From Acidobacteriota bacterium (GTDB taxonomy: Bacteria; Acidobacteriota; Terriglobia; Terriglobales; Acidobacteriaceae): DNA of 41,291 nucleotides. This document shows, in pieces, positions 24,040-32,169 of the stretch (within the stretch, counting starts at the first letter, position 1; every line of letters begins with the position of its first letter). A program made the translations under genes and the position numbers. Below the pieces are notes generated by a model. It was not told the DNA's origin, made no database searches, and worked only from the letters and a program-made list of their open reading frames with translations. Where the stretch lies: assembly GCA_003010405.1 (NCBI GenBank), contig PJLO01000019.1, positions 1 through 41,291 of the forward strand, read 5' to 3'.

Positions 24040-25017
24040 ATGCACAACCCACGCAAGATAGCCATTTTGATTGCGCTCTGCATGCTGCTAGGCCTTTCGA
24101 TCTCATGCAATCGTCGTCCCAGCGACGAAACGATTGCTAAAGAGATTCAGAACAAGGCAGCCGCCGACCCCGCGACCAAAGACTCACAGATCAATGTCAC
24201 CGCTAAAGACGGTAAAGTCACATTAAGCGGAAACATCACCACTCCGGCAGCTCAACAGAAGTTGGAGCAGATTGCCCGCGAGCAACCAGGAGCCACCAGC
24301 GTTGACGACCAGACCCAGGTGATCTCCCAGGCACCGCCACCGGAAGCAGTGCCATTCGAACCAGCACCCCCAATGCCCCCAGCGCAAGCAGCTCCACAGG
24401 CGGCCCCCGCTCCTGGTCATCCGTCAACTCCTGCTCGCGCGCCTCATGCGCCTGCTCCTACTCGTGCACCTGCTCCTGCTGCTCCCGTCGAACAACCTAA
24501 GCCGATTGTTCTGCCGGCCGGGACCGTGCTGACTGTAAAAACCAGTGAGGCATTAAGTTCAAAGGACAGCCAATCGGGACAGACTTTTCACGGAAGTCTC
24601 GCGCAATCGGTAAGCGTAGGCGAAAAAACAGCCCTGCCCGCGGGATCTGACGTCGTCGGCACGGTTGTTACCGCCAAGAAAAAGGGCAAAATCAAGGGTC
24701 AGGGACAGCTCGACCTGACGCTCACAAGCGTCTCTTTTCGCGGACAGACATACCCCATCAAAACGCACCTACTGGCCAACACGATAAAGGGGAAAGGTAA
24801 GAGGACAGCCGTCACCACCGGCGGAGGTGCGGGCCTGGGTGCTTTGATAGGAGGCTTAGCAGGAGGAGGAAAGGGCGCAGGCATTGGCGCTGCGGCAGGC
24901 GCGGGCGCGGGGCTTGCAGGCGGCGCGCTGACCGGGAACAAACAGATTGAATTTCCGGCAGGAGCGGCCCTCAGGTTTACACTCTCCGCTCCGCTCACAC
25001 TTCCACCAGCAAGATAA
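24040..25017 (+). CDS. BON-domain lipoprotein with glycine zipper
   Basis: The 325-residue protein starts at ATG 24040 after GGAGGC at good spacing. A lipoprotein signal (IALCMLLGLSISC) places the lipid-modified Cys at residue 23. Residues about 28-95 form a BON domain (VTAKDGKVTLSGNI, then TPAAQQKLEQIAR and ATSVDDQTQVI), a phospholipid-associated periplasmic fold. A long Pro/Ala linker follows (about 96-150). The C-terminal region has LPAGTVLTVKTSEALSSKDSQSG and a Gly/Ala-rich zipper (about 260-300) typical of membrane-spanning or oligomerising segments. Such BON-plus-glycine-zipper proteins are common in Acidobacteria; an envelope-stability role is inferred. Confidence 0.85.
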   Translation: MHNPRKIAILIALCMLLGLSISCNRRPSDETIAKEIQNKAAADPATKDSQINVTAKDGKVTLSGNITTPAAQQKLEQIAREQPGATSVDDQTQVISQAPPPEAVPFEPAPPMPPAQAAPQAAPAPGHPSTPARAPHAPAPTRAPAPAAPVEQPKPIVLPAGTVLTVKTSEALSSKDSQSGQTFHGSLAQSVSVGEKTALPAGSDVVGTVVTAKKKGKIKGQGQLDLTLTSVSFRGQTYPIKTHLLANTIKGKGKRTAVTTGGGAGLGALIGGLAGGGKGAGIGAAAGAGAGLAGGALTGNKQIEFPAGAALRFTLSAPLTLPPAR

Positions 25018-25064
25018 GGTGGGCCGCATCCGCCCTCTTTTTGCGAATGTGGGAAACACTCGGT

Positions 25065-25101
25065 GCCCCATTCAACCCGAGCTGCTGGACTTGAATGGGG
25101 C
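25065..25101 (+). repeat. Perfect 11-bp inverted repeat upstream of the ars-type operon
   Basis: GCCCCATTCAA (25065-25075) and TTGAATGGGGC (25091-25101) form a perfect stem with a 15-nt loop, 48 bases after the lipoprotein stop. No T-run follows. A second, weaker GGGC/GCCC hairpin with TCTTTTT lies at about 25021-25042 and may be the lipoprotein terminator. Confidence 0.55.
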
Positions 25102-25118
25102 GAACTTTCAATCCTAGC

Positions 25119-25145
25119 TATGGCGTATTTGGCCAAATGGCCATA
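25119..25145 (+). promoter_or_regulatory. Putative ArsR-family operator/promoter
   Basis: A perfect 12-bp palindrome ATTTGGCCAAAT (25127-25138) is flanked by a second inverted repeat, TATGGC (25119-25124) and GCCATA (25140-25145), with a shifted centre. It sits 19-55 bases upstream of the ArsR-like gene, overlaps a possible -10 (TATACT at 25144), and is the expected place for autoregulation. Confidence 0.6.
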
Positions 25146-25156
25146 TACTGCTATCC

Positions 25157-25450
25157 ATGTCAAAGTGCAATGGTTTCGCTAAGCAAGCAAGAGTGCTGAA
25201 AGCACTGGCCAACGAGTCTCGTTTGATTATTGTGGACCGCCTCAGCCGCGGGGAATGCACAGTAGGAGACCTCACGGAACTGGTGGGAAGCGATGCTTCT
25301 ACCGTATCGAAACATCTGGCCCTGCTGCGAGCTCATGGAATAGTTGAAGACAGGCGCGCCGGGAATCTTGTCTATTACCGGCTTCTGACACCGTGTGTTT
25401 GCAAGTTTTTCAGCTGCGCGACGCAGGTTCTTGAAGAGCGATCGAGGTAA
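25157..25450 (+). CDS. ArsR/SmtB family transcriptional repressor
   Basis: The 97-residue winged-helix protein shows the family pattern: FAKQARVLKALANESRLIIVDRLSRG, then ECTVGDLTELVGSDASTVSKHLALLRAHGIVEDRRAGNLVYYRL. The recognition helix is SDASTVSKHLALL. It has a single Cys (C35) where arsenic-sensing ArsR proteins carry the ELCVCDL pair, and a C-terminal cluster CVCKFFSC. These cysteines could form a different metalloid or thiol sensor. It probably represses its own operon with the downstream thioredoxin and permease, to which it is directly linked. Confidence 0.9.
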   Translation: MSKCNGFAKQARVLKALANESRLIIVDRLSRGECTVGDLTELVGSDASTVSKHLALLRAHGIVEDRRAGNLVYYRLLTPCVCKFFSCATQVLEERSR

Positions 25451-25696
25451 ATGATGAAAATTCAAATATTGGGCACTGGTTGTACCAAATGCAAAACTCT
25501 GGCGGCAAACGCGGAGAAAGCCGTGCAGGAACTAGGTCTCCAATCGGAGATTGAAAAAGTGACCGAGATTAAGGACATCATGAAGTTTCAACTGCTGGCG
25601 ACTCCCGGCTTGGTCATCAACGGAAAAGTTAAAGCAGCAGGCCGCGTGCCCTCGCCTGAGGAGATCAAGCAATTGCTGTCGGAAGAGGAGGGCTAA
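25451..25696 (+). CDS. Small thioredoxin-like protein (TM0996/MTH895 type)
   Basis: The 81-residue protein is a minimal thioredoxin fold with the redox motif GTGCTKCKTL (C11, C14), a cis-Pro loop in LLATPGLVINGKV, and PSPEEIKQLL at the end. It starts at the ATG directly following the arsR stop codon; a second ATG one codon later is also possible. Such proteins are often encoded beside ArsP-like permeases and may reduce the substrate or the permease. It is part of the ArsR-thioredoxin-permease operon. Confidence 0.88.
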   Translation: MMKIQILGTGCTKCKTLAANAEKAVQELGLQSEIEKVTEIKDIMKFQLLATPGLVINGKVKAAGRVPSPEEIKQLLSEEEG

Positions 25697-25701
25697 TAAA
25701 C

Positions 25702-26826
25702 GTGTCCACTGATTCCAGACTGGCGCCCACGGCTCGCGAGTCTTCCAGCCATGCGGTGGAAATCACCAGGCAGAGGAAGCAGAGACCGTTCGCGGGAGCA
25801 TCCGCGCGGGGCAACGTGCAAAAGATCGCGCTTGCGGTGGGTGTGCTTATTGTCTGGTGGCTTGTTTACGGCCATTTGGAATCATTTTCTAAGTGGCTCA
25901 CCATCTCCGTTCTGCACCTTTCCCTCAGGACGCATCTTGGTTCAGCAGTGCAGTTCGTCATCTTTGAAGTGCCCAAAGTGCTGATGCTGCTGGTTTTGGT
26001 TGTGTTTGCCGTCGGCGTCGTGCGGTCATTTTTCACACCACGGCGCACGCGGGCGATTCTGGCCGGTAAACGCGAATCCGCTGGCAACGTTCTGGCCTCC
26101 TTACTGGGCGTGGTGACGCCGTTTTGCTCCTGTTCGGCGGTTCCTTTATTCATCGGATTTGTAACTGCCGGCATCCCTCTTGGTGTCACTCTTTCGTTTT
26201 TAATCGCTGCTCCAATGATTAACGAAGTGGCGCTGGTGCTGCTTTTCGGGCTCTTCGGATGGCGCATCGCTGCCTTATATGCGGGAACCGGTTTGCTGAT
26301 CGCAATGATTGCCGGATGGGTGATGGGGCGCCTGAAAATGGAGCGCTATGTCGAACCGTGGGTCTACGAGATGCAGTCGGGAGATAGCTCCGAGCAGGAA
26401 CTAACGCTCTCCTGGTCTAAACGTATTCACCTCGGAATGGAAGCGGTGCATGACATCGTGGGCAAGGTCTGGCCCTACGTGATCGCAGGCATCGCGGTTG
26501 GCGCCGGTATTCACGGATACGTACCAGAAAATTTCATGGCAAACATCATGGGCAAGGGAGCGTGGTGGTCAGTGCCGATTGCCGTGCTGATCGGTGTACC
26601 CATGTATTCCAATGCTGCGGGGATCGTTCCAGTCGTGCAAGCGTTGCTCGGCAAAGGAGCGGCTCTCGGCACAGTCCTGGCGTTCATGATGTCGGTGATC
26701 GGCCTGTCGCTTCCGGAAACTATTATTTTGCGAAAGGTGTTGCGTCCCCAACTGATCGCGGCGTTCGTTGGAGTTGTAACGGTTGGAATTCTGCTCGTGG
26801 GCTATATTTTCAATTTCGTTCTGTGA
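25702..26826 (+). CDS. ArsP-like permease (DUF318 family)
   Basis: The 374-residue inner-membrane protein has about eight hydrophobic helices. Signature segments are GVVTPFCSCSAVPLFIGFVTAGIPLGVTLSFLIAAPMINEVAL and, in the second repeat, PMYSNAAGIVPVVQALLGKGAALGTVLAFMMSVIGLSLPE. The CSCS cysteines are characteristic of DUF318, which includes ArsP, a trivalent organoarsenic exporter. The start is a GTG at 25702, after AGGAGG in the stop region of the thioredoxin gene. With ArsR and thioredoxin it forms a probable metalloid or organic-substrate export operon; the substrate is not shown by sequence. Confidence 0.9.
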   Translation: MSTDSRLAPTARESSSHAVEITRQRKQRPFAGASARGNVQKIALAVGVLIVWWLVYGHLESFSKWLTISVLHLSLRTHLGSAVQFVIFEVPKVLMLLVLVVFAVGVVRSFFTPRRTRAILAGKRESAGNVLASLLGVVTPFCSCSAVPLFIGFVTAGIPLGVTLSFLIAAPMINEVALVLLFGLFGWRIAALYAGTGLLIAMIAGWVMGRLKMERYVEPWVYEMQSGDSSEQELTLSWSKRIHLGMEAVHDIVGKVWPYVIAGIAVGAGIHGYVPENFMANIMGKGAWWSVPIAVLIGVPMYSNAAGIVPVVQALLGKGAALGTVLAFMMSVIGLSLPETIILRKVLRPQLIAAFVGVVTVGILLVGYIFNFVL

Positions 26827-26850
26827 CGAGTGCTGTAAGCTCTTGAGTCC

Positions 26851-28239
26851 ATGGTCGAACTCACTCCCATACTCGCTGGCCAGAAGGACCGCGTTACCGT
26901 CCGACGCCCCGGCCCGCCTTCCCCCGAAGGCCGATGCGTCGTTTACTGGATGCAGCGCGCCCAGCGAGCTCATGACAATCCTGCACTCGATTTTGCCGTG
27001 GACCTCGCCAACGCACTCGGCCTGCCCCTCGCGGTCTTTTTCGGAGTCGTCCCCTACCCCAACGCGAACCTGCGTCACTACACCTTCATGCAGCAGGGAT
27101 TTCCCGCAACGGCCCGCCGCCTCGCCGAGCGCAACATTGCTTTCGTCATCCGCCGCCACCCTCACAGCAGCGTTGTCCAGTTCTGCGATGAGGTTCGCGC
27201 CGCGCTCCTCGTCGGTGATGAGAACCCAATCCGCGAAGCCGCACACTGGCGCGAGGCGCTAGCGAAGAAACTCCGCATCCCGTACTTCACCGTCGATGCC
27301 GACGTAATTGTACCCAGCAAACTCCTGCTGAATTCGCAATACTCCGCGCGCATCATCCGGCCCCGCCTCCAGAGACTGCTCGACGAGTACCTCGTCCCCT
27401 GCCACAATCCACGCGCACAGATCGCATTCACACAGCCGCTCAAATCCCTGAATCCCGCAGGCGACATTATCGCCGGGTGGAAAGCGCTCGACCGCAGCGT
27501 TGCCCCTGTCGCAAGTCTCAGGGGAGGCACTGACGAAGCCCTGCGCCTCCTTCACGACTTCGTCGCCCAGCGCCTCGCCGAATACCCCTCGCTCCAGGGC
27601 GCGCCCGAGCACAACGGCACGAGCCGCCTCTCCCCTTATCTCCATTTCGGACACATCAGCCCCATCACCGTCGCTCTCGCCGTCCGCGCCGCTCGCGTTC
27701 CCGAAGAGAGCAAGCGGAAGTACCTCGACCAGCTCATCACCTGGCGCGAACTCGCCATCAACTTCGTCCGCTTCACCCCGCTCTATGATTCCATCGAGTG
27801 CGCTGAACCCTGGGCACACAAGTCGCTTGCCGCTCGTATGGCAGACCCGCGCCCCATCCTGTATAGCCGCGGCCAATTCGAGCACGCCGAAACTCACGAT
27901 GAACTATGGAACGCCGCCCAGCTCCAGATGCTCCACCAGGGCTGGATGCATAACTACATGCGGATGTACTGGGCCAAGAAGATTCTCGAATGGTCGCCAT
28001 CGCCGCAATCGGCCTATCAAACGGCTCTCTACCTGAATGACAAGTACCTTCTCGATGGTCGCGACCCTAACGGTTACGCTGGAATAGCATGGGCCATAGC
28101 AGGAAAATTCGATCGCCCTTGGTTCGACCGTCCGATCTTCGGGACTGTCCGCTACATGTCCCGAGCCTCAGCAGACAAAAAATTCGACGCCGCAAAATAC
28201 ATCCGCGACATGTACTCCCTTGCCGCTCGCCCGCTCTGA
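26851..28239 (+). CDS. phr: Class II CPD photolyase
   Basis: The 462-residue enzyme repairs UV-induced cyclobutane pyrimidine dimers using light and FAD. It matches class II: VVYWMQRAQRAHDNPAL near the start, an N-terminal antenna domain of about 200 residues, and the FAD-binding helical domain containing SRLSPYLHFGHISP, TWRELAINFVRFTP, LWNAAQLQMLHQGWMHNYMRMYWAKKILEWS and LNDKYLLDGRDPNGYAGIAWAI, all diagnostic of class II. It starts 24 bases after the permease gene without obvious coupling. Length and motifs are complete. Confidence 0.95.
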   Translation: MVELTPILAGQKDRVTVRRPGPPSPEGRCVVYWMQRAQRAHDNPALDFAVDLANALGLPLAVFFGVVPYPNANLRHYTFMQQGFPATARRLAERNIAFVIRRHPHSSVVQFCDEVRAALLVGDENPIREAAHWREALAKKLRIPYFTVDADVIVPSKLLLNSQYSARIIRPRLQRLLDEYLVPCHNPRAQIAFTQPLKSLNPAGDIIAGWKALDRSVAPVASLRGGTDEALRLLHDFVAQRLAEYPSLQGAPEHNGTSRLSPYLHFGHISPITVALAVRAARVPEESKRKYLDQLITWRELAINFVRFTPLYDSIECAEPWAHKSLAARMADPRPILYSRGQFEHAETHDELWNAAQLQMLHQGWMHNYMRMYWAKKILEWSPSPQSAYQTALYLNDKYLLDGRDPNGYAGIAWAIAGKFDRPWFDRPIFGTVRYMSRASADKKFDAAKYIRDMYSLAARPL

Positions 28240-28353
28240 TCCCAAAACGGAAAGTGTGAGTAATAAACGCTGCAAGGACAAAACTTGGCGTCGCATCAAT
28301 GTTTCGAAGATTTGGTATTTTAGTAATCCGGAAGCAACACTAGTTCAGACTTT

Positions 28354-28803
28354 TCAGAACTGCTTATGCGAGTCCAGCAGAATCGTTACTGGACCATCGT
28401 TCACCAGTTCGACTTTCATTTCCGCCTGAAACAACCCGGTCTCACAGCGCAATCCAAGGCTTCGAACGCGCTCCACAAAGTATTCAAACAGACCCCTAGC
28501 CCGCTCCGGCTTCGCTGCCGCGTCAAATGAAGGCCGCTTCCCTCGCCGCGCGTCGCCATAGAGCGTGAATTGGCTCACAGCCAATACCGCGCCTTCGGCT
28601 TCGCTCACGTTACGATTCATCTTCCCAGTGGCGTCCTCGAAAATTCGGAGACCCGCAACCTTCTCCGCCAGGTACTCCGCGTCGCCCTCGCCATCTTCAG
28701 AGCCCACGCCCAGCAACACCAGCAGTCCACGCTCAATCTGACCGATTGAGCGCGACTCCACCGTAACCCGTGCCCGTGAAACCCGCTGTACAACTGCTCG
28801 CAT
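28354..28803 (-). CDS. dtd: D-aminoacyl-tRNA deacylase
   Basis: The 149-residue protein hydrolyses D-amino acids (and glycine mis-attached to tRNA-Ala) from tRNA, preserving homochirality. It starts [15 protein letters not shown], the usual family start; an ATG six codons upstream is less likely. Catalytic/active segments are [14 protein letters not shown] (SQFTLYGD), [13 protein letters not shown] and [15 protein letters not shown] (the NxGPVT cross-dimer motif, here NDGPVT). The protein is full length. It is convergent with the photolyase gene. Confidence 0.95.
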   Translation of the reverse strand: MRAVVQRVSRARVTVESRSIGQIERGLLVLLGVGSEDGEGDAEYLAEKVAGLRIFEDATGKMNRNVSEAEGAVLAVSQFTLYGDARRGKRPSFDAAAKPERARGLFEYFVERVRSLGLRCETGLFQAEMKVELVNDGPVTILLDSHKQF

Positions 28804-28904
28804 ACTCCGAGTAAAACCCATTCAGGACCATATTGAATAGTGCCATTCCGGCTTCCGCCTTGCATTCTGGTTGCAACAATAGTTTCCGCGCCTGCAATTG
28901 CGCA

Positions 28905-28934
28905 TTGACCTTCACAAAAACGAACGGTTAGGAT
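28905..28934 (+). promoter_or_regulatory. Putative sigma-70 promoter of the acp-fabF operon
   Basis: TTGACC (28905-28910) and TAGGAT (28929-28934) are separated by 18 bases, a good housekeeping promoter about 90 bases upstream of the first acyl carrier protein gene. The resulting leader contains a perfect 8-bp inverted repeat (CCGTCCGG at 28946-28953 with CCGGACGG at 28989-28996). Confidence 0.6.
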
Positions 28935-29025
28935 GATAGGCGGAACCGTCCGGCTCAGATAACATGTTTGCATAGCGCAATCGGTTGACCGGACGGCTCA
29001 ACTTATTTGCAGGGGGCGCCAACAA

Positions 29026-29271
29026 ATGGCTGCTATAGAAGAGAAACTGAAACAGATTATCGTGGAGCAGTTAGGTGTGGATGAAGCCGAGGTCACTTCC
29101 TCAGCTTCGTTCGTGGATGACCTTGGCGCCGACTCGCTGGACATCGTCGAACTCGTGATGGCCTTCGAAGAGGCTTTTGATATTGAGATCCCTGATGAAG
29201 ATACCGAGAAGATCAAGACCGTAAAAGACGCGGTTGACTACATCAGCGAACACTCCAAGGCCTCCAAGTAA
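29026..29271 (+). CDS. acpP: Acyl carrier protein (first of two)
   Basis: The 81-residue acidic protein carries growing fatty acyl chains on a phosphopantetheine arm attached at S37 in the [18 protein letters not shown] motif. All helices of a standard ACP are present. Its start ATG is preceded by AGGGGG. It is followed 103 bases later by a second ACP gene with 61 of 81 identical residues, then by fabF. Which ACP serves main fatty acid synthesis is not clear from sequence. Confidence 0.95.
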   Translation: MAAIEEKLKQIIVEQLGVDEAEVTSSASFVDDLGADSLDIVELVMAFEEAFDIEIPDEDTEKIKTVKDAVDYISEHSKASK

Positions 29272-29301
29272 TCTACCTAGCCGAGCAACTCTGTACAACC
29301 A

Positions 29302-29354
29302 AAGAACGGCTATGTTGTCTAGCCGGGCATCAATGCCCGGCGTGTGCCGTTCTT
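29302..29354 (+). terminator. Nested hairpin between the two acp genes
   Basis: Outer arms AAGAACGGC (29302-29310) and GCCGTTCTT (29346-29354) pair perfectly over 9 bp. Inside them a strong stem pairs GCCGGGCA (29322-29329) with TGCCCGGC (29334-29341). The outer 3' arm runs into TTCTTTTC, and AAGGAG of the next gene follows at once. It could act as a partial terminator, processing site or translational control element. Confidence 0.65.
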
Positions 29355-29374
29355 CTTTTCATAAGGAGATCTGA

Positions 29375-29620
29375 ATGGCTTCCGCAGACGATAAAGTCAA
29401 GCAAATCATCGTAGAGCAGCTTGGGGTAGATGAAAGTGAGATCACCGCCAGCGCCTCTTTCCAGGACGACCTAGGCGCGGATTCGCTAGATGTCGTCGAG
29501 CTGGTGATGGCCTTCGAAGAAGCCTTCGGTATTGAAATTCCTGATGAGGACGCCGAACAGATCAAGACCGTCAAGGACGCGATCGACTACGTCACCTCTC
29601 ACGCGAAAGGTGGAAAGTAA
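29375..29620 (+). CDS. acpP: Acyl carrier protein (second of two)
   Basis: The second 81-residue ACP has the same phosphopantetheine site (S37 in [19 protein letters not shown]) and the same length as the first, from which it differs at 20 positions, mostly conservative and near the ends. A strong ribosome binding site (AAGGAG) precedes it. It ends two bases before the TTG start of fabF, so the two are co-translated. It arose by tandem duplication, but has its own leader hairpin, so its level can differ from that of the first copy. Confidence 0.95.
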   Translation: MASADDKVKQIIVEQLGVDESEITASASFQDDLGADSLDVVELVMAFEEAFGIEIPDEDAEQIKTVKDAIDYVTSHAKGGK

Positions 29621-29622
29621 GC

Positions 29623-30861
29623 TTGACTCGCCGAGTTGTTATTACTGGTCTTGGCATGATTTGCGGTGTCGGCAACACCACGGAGGAAGTTTGGGCCAGC
29701 CTCCTGGCCGGCAAGAGCGGCATAGCCCCAATCAGCTATTTCGATACGACGCAGTTTACCTGCCAAGTTGCGGGCGAGGTCAAGAATTTCGACCCGCTGA
29801 ACTTCGTCGAAAAAAAAGAAATTAAAAAGATGGGCCGCTTCATTCACTTCGCGCTAGCCGCCGCCACGGAAGCGATGGAGATGTCAGGTCTTAAGATCAC
29901 GCCGGAGAACGCCGAAAGCGTGGGAGTATACATAGGCTCGGGCATCGGCGGATTCGACATCATCGAGCGTGAGCATTCCAATCTGCTGGAAGGCGGCCCA
30001 CGAAAGATTTCTCCGTTCTTCATTCCCGCAACCATTGTGAACCTAGCCGCCGGACAGGTCAGCATTCGGTTTGGCGCACAAGGCCCGAATCAGGCAAGCT
30101 CTACGGCCTGCTCCAGCAGCGCGCATTCCGTCGGCGACAGTTTCAAGATCATTCAGCGTGGCGATGCCGTTGCAATGATCGCTGGCGGAGCCGAGGCCTC
30201 GATCACTCCAATGGGGATAGGCGGCTTTACCTCGATGCGCGCGCTCTCCACCCGCAATGATGATCCGCAACGCGCCAGCCGTCCGTGGGACAGGGATCGC
30301 GACGGATTTGTGGTGGGAGAGGGTTCCGGCATTCTGATTCTGGAAGAACTCGAACATGCCAAGGCGAGGGGCGCCAATATCCTGGCGGAAATAGTTGGCT
30401 ACGGATTGGGCGGCGATGCCTACCATATCACTTCGCCTGCACCAGAGGGTGCCGGTGGATTCCGCGTAATGCGGAATGCGATTCGCGACGCCAAGTTGCA
30501 GCCTTCCGATATCGGATACGTGAATGCTCACGGCACTTCGACCGTCGTCGGGGATCGCTTGGAAGCCAATGCTGTCCGCAACCTCTTCGGCGAACATAAG
30601 ATTGCGGTCAGTTCAACAAAATCCATGACAGGTCACCTGCTGGGTGGCGCAGGCGGACTCGAAGCCGGCATAACGGTGCTTGCATTGCGCGATCAGATTC
30701 TTCCTCCAACCATCAACCTGGAGAATCAGGACGAGGAGACAATCGGCATGGATTTTGTGCCGAATCACGCGCGTAAAGCCTCAGTAGATTACGCGCTGTC
30801 AAACTCCTTCGGATTTGGCGGAACGAATGGCTCTCTCGTTTTCAAACGCTGGAGCGAATAG
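29623..30861 (+). CDS. fabF: Beta-ketoacyl-ACP synthase II
   Basis: The 412-residue enzyme elongates acyl-ACP with malonyl-ACP in fatty acid synthesis. The catalytic triad is in place: C163 in SSTACSSSAHS, H303 in VNAHGTST and H338 in STKSMTGHLLGGAGG, close to the E. coli FabF positions. Other blocks are RRVVITGLGMICGVGN, GVYIGSGIGGF and ALSNSFGFGGTNGSLVF. The start is a TTG at 29623, just after the acp stop, with GGTGG upstream; there is no alternative ATG near the conserved start. It forms an operon with the two ACP genes. Confidence 0.97.
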   Translation: MTRRVVITGLGMICGVGNTTEEVWASLLAGKSGIAPISYFDTTQFTCQVAGEVKNFDPLNFVEKKEIKKMGRFIHFALAAATEAMEMSGLKITPENAESVGVYIGSGIGGFDIIEREHSNLLEGGPRKISPFFIPATIVNLAAGQVSIRFGAQGPNQASSTACSSSAHSVGDSFKIIQRGDAVAMIAGGAEASITPMGIGGFTSMRALSTRNDDPQRASRPWDRDRDGFVVGEGSGILILEELEHAKARGANILAEIVGYGLGGDAYHITSPAPEGAGGFRVMRNAIRDAKLQPSDIGYVNAHGTSTVVGDRLEANAVRNLFGEHKIAVSSTKSMTGHLLGGAGGLEAGITVLALRDQILPPTINLENQDEETIGMDFVPNHARKASVDYALSNSFGFGGTNGSLVFKRWSE

Positions 30862-30940
30862 CTGGCTCTTTTGGGACAGTGACATTCAAGCGCCAACGGT
30901 CCTACTAAGATTCTGCGCGGCAGCCGCGAGCAGGCACTGT

Positions 30941-31882
30941 TCAGCGGCCTGCCGCGGGTCGTGCATCTTTCTGTAGCGTTTTCCTTGTAACATCTCTTAC
31001 CGTTTTTAGGAAGTTCTCCAGCACTGGCGACTGTGCCGAATTCAGGTAGGCGACAGAGACCTCGACAAGCCGAGTTTGATTGGCAAGTTTGCGATAAGCT
31101 ACTCGATTGCGATGTAGATTGCTGGCCGAGGCCGGTACCAAGGTAACGCCGAGTCCAGCGGCGACCAGATTAATAATCGTGTGCATATGTGAGGCGACTT
31201 GGGAGACATTCGGCGTGAATCCTCCTTCACGACACACGCTCAGCACCTGGCTGTAAAAACCCATCCCGAGGTCGGATGGCAAGGTTCCCCATGGCTCCGT
31301 TGTTACCCACGGTTCTGAGGCCAGAGCCGTAATCGGAACCTGTTTGCGCCTGGCTAATGGATGGCCCATTGGCAATGCAACCAGCAGAGGTTCACGCTTG
31401 ACCACCTCCAGAGCGATCGCCGGGTCATGGATCGGCGGACGTATAAAGCCAACCTGGATTTCTCCAGTATGCAAAAGCTTGATCTGCTGCGGCGTTGTTA
31501 TTTCCTGTAGGACGAGTTCAATATTGGGGAACTGCACACGAAAACTAAGAATGACAGCTGCAATAACGTCCTCATATGCCGAACTGATCATCCCAATCGT
31601 TAAACGCCCCACCCTTCCTTCAGCCGCGCGGCGGGCATCGTCAACCGCCTGCTCAGCCATGCGCAGAGTTCGTCGCGCCTGCTCAAGAAAAATCACTCCT
31701 GACTCAGTCAATTCCACCTTGTGATGACTACGGTGGAACAGTTGCACCCCCAATTCGTCTTCCAGCTTCTTGATCTGCTGACTCAGAGGGGGTTGCGCGA
31801 TGCCCAATGTTTCGGCGGCGCGACTGAAGTGCAATGTTTCCGCCACGGCGACAAAGTATCGGAAATGACGAAGCTCAATCAT
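30941..31882 (-). CDS. LysR-type transcriptional regulator
   Basis: The 313-residue protein has the LysR winged HTH at residues 1-60 (MIELRHFRYFVAVAETLHFSRAAETLGIAQPPLSQQIKKLEDELGVQLFHR; recognition helix QPPLSQQIKKLE). A co-inducer-binding domain of two Rossmann-like lobes follows (VGRLTIGMISSAYEDVIAAVI, LLVALPMGHPLARR, MHTIINLVAAGLGVTLVP). It is transcribed divergently from the RND efflux operon and most likely controls it, responding to an effector that is probably an aromatic or toxic compound. The effector cannot be told from sequence. Confidence 0.93.
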   Translation of the reverse strand: MIELRHFRYFVAVAETLHFSRAAETLGIAQPPLSQQIKKLEDELGVQLFHRSHHKVELTESGVIFLEQARRTLRMAEQAVDDARRAAEGRVGRLTIGMISSAYEDVIAAVILSFRVQFPNIELVLQEITTPQQIKLLHTGEIQVGFIRPPIHDPAIALEVVKREPLLVALPMGHPLARRKQVPITALASEPWVTTEPWGTLPSDLGMGFYSQVLSVCREGGFTPNVSQVASHMHTIINLVAAGLGVTLVPASASNLHRNRVAYRKLANQTRLVEVSVAYLNSAQSPVLENFLKTVRDVTRKTLQKDARPAAGR

Positions 31883-32169
31883 ATGCGATGAATATTACCA
31901 AACGGTCAACAATATATTGTACAAATAATTCTGAAAACACCATACTAAAGCCATGCAGCCCCGTTCTGAGGTTCACCAAGGCACCGATCGATCAGCAATA
32001 CCAGAACTCAAGGTATTTAATAAGGATAGCTCTGGCCTGATGCTAGGAAGAAATCGCTTGCTCGGCAACATTCCGAGATGCACAATGTATTTGTTTACTG
32101 TTTAGATAACCTGCTTTTTTACAAAATATTGGGCCTGCGTCTGCTCAGCCGAGCGCGGGAGTCTTTTAG
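31883..32169. promoter_or_regulatory. LysR/RND divergent control region
   Basis: This 287-base AT-rich region lies between the regulator and the efflux pump genes. A perfect 12-bp palindrome ACAATATATTGT (31909-31920) starts 27 bases upstream of the lysR start and fits a T-N11-A type LysR site. TTTACTGTTTAGATAAC at about 32092-32108 is a plausible start region for the pump operon, though no confident -35/-10 pair was defined. Confidence 0.5.
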
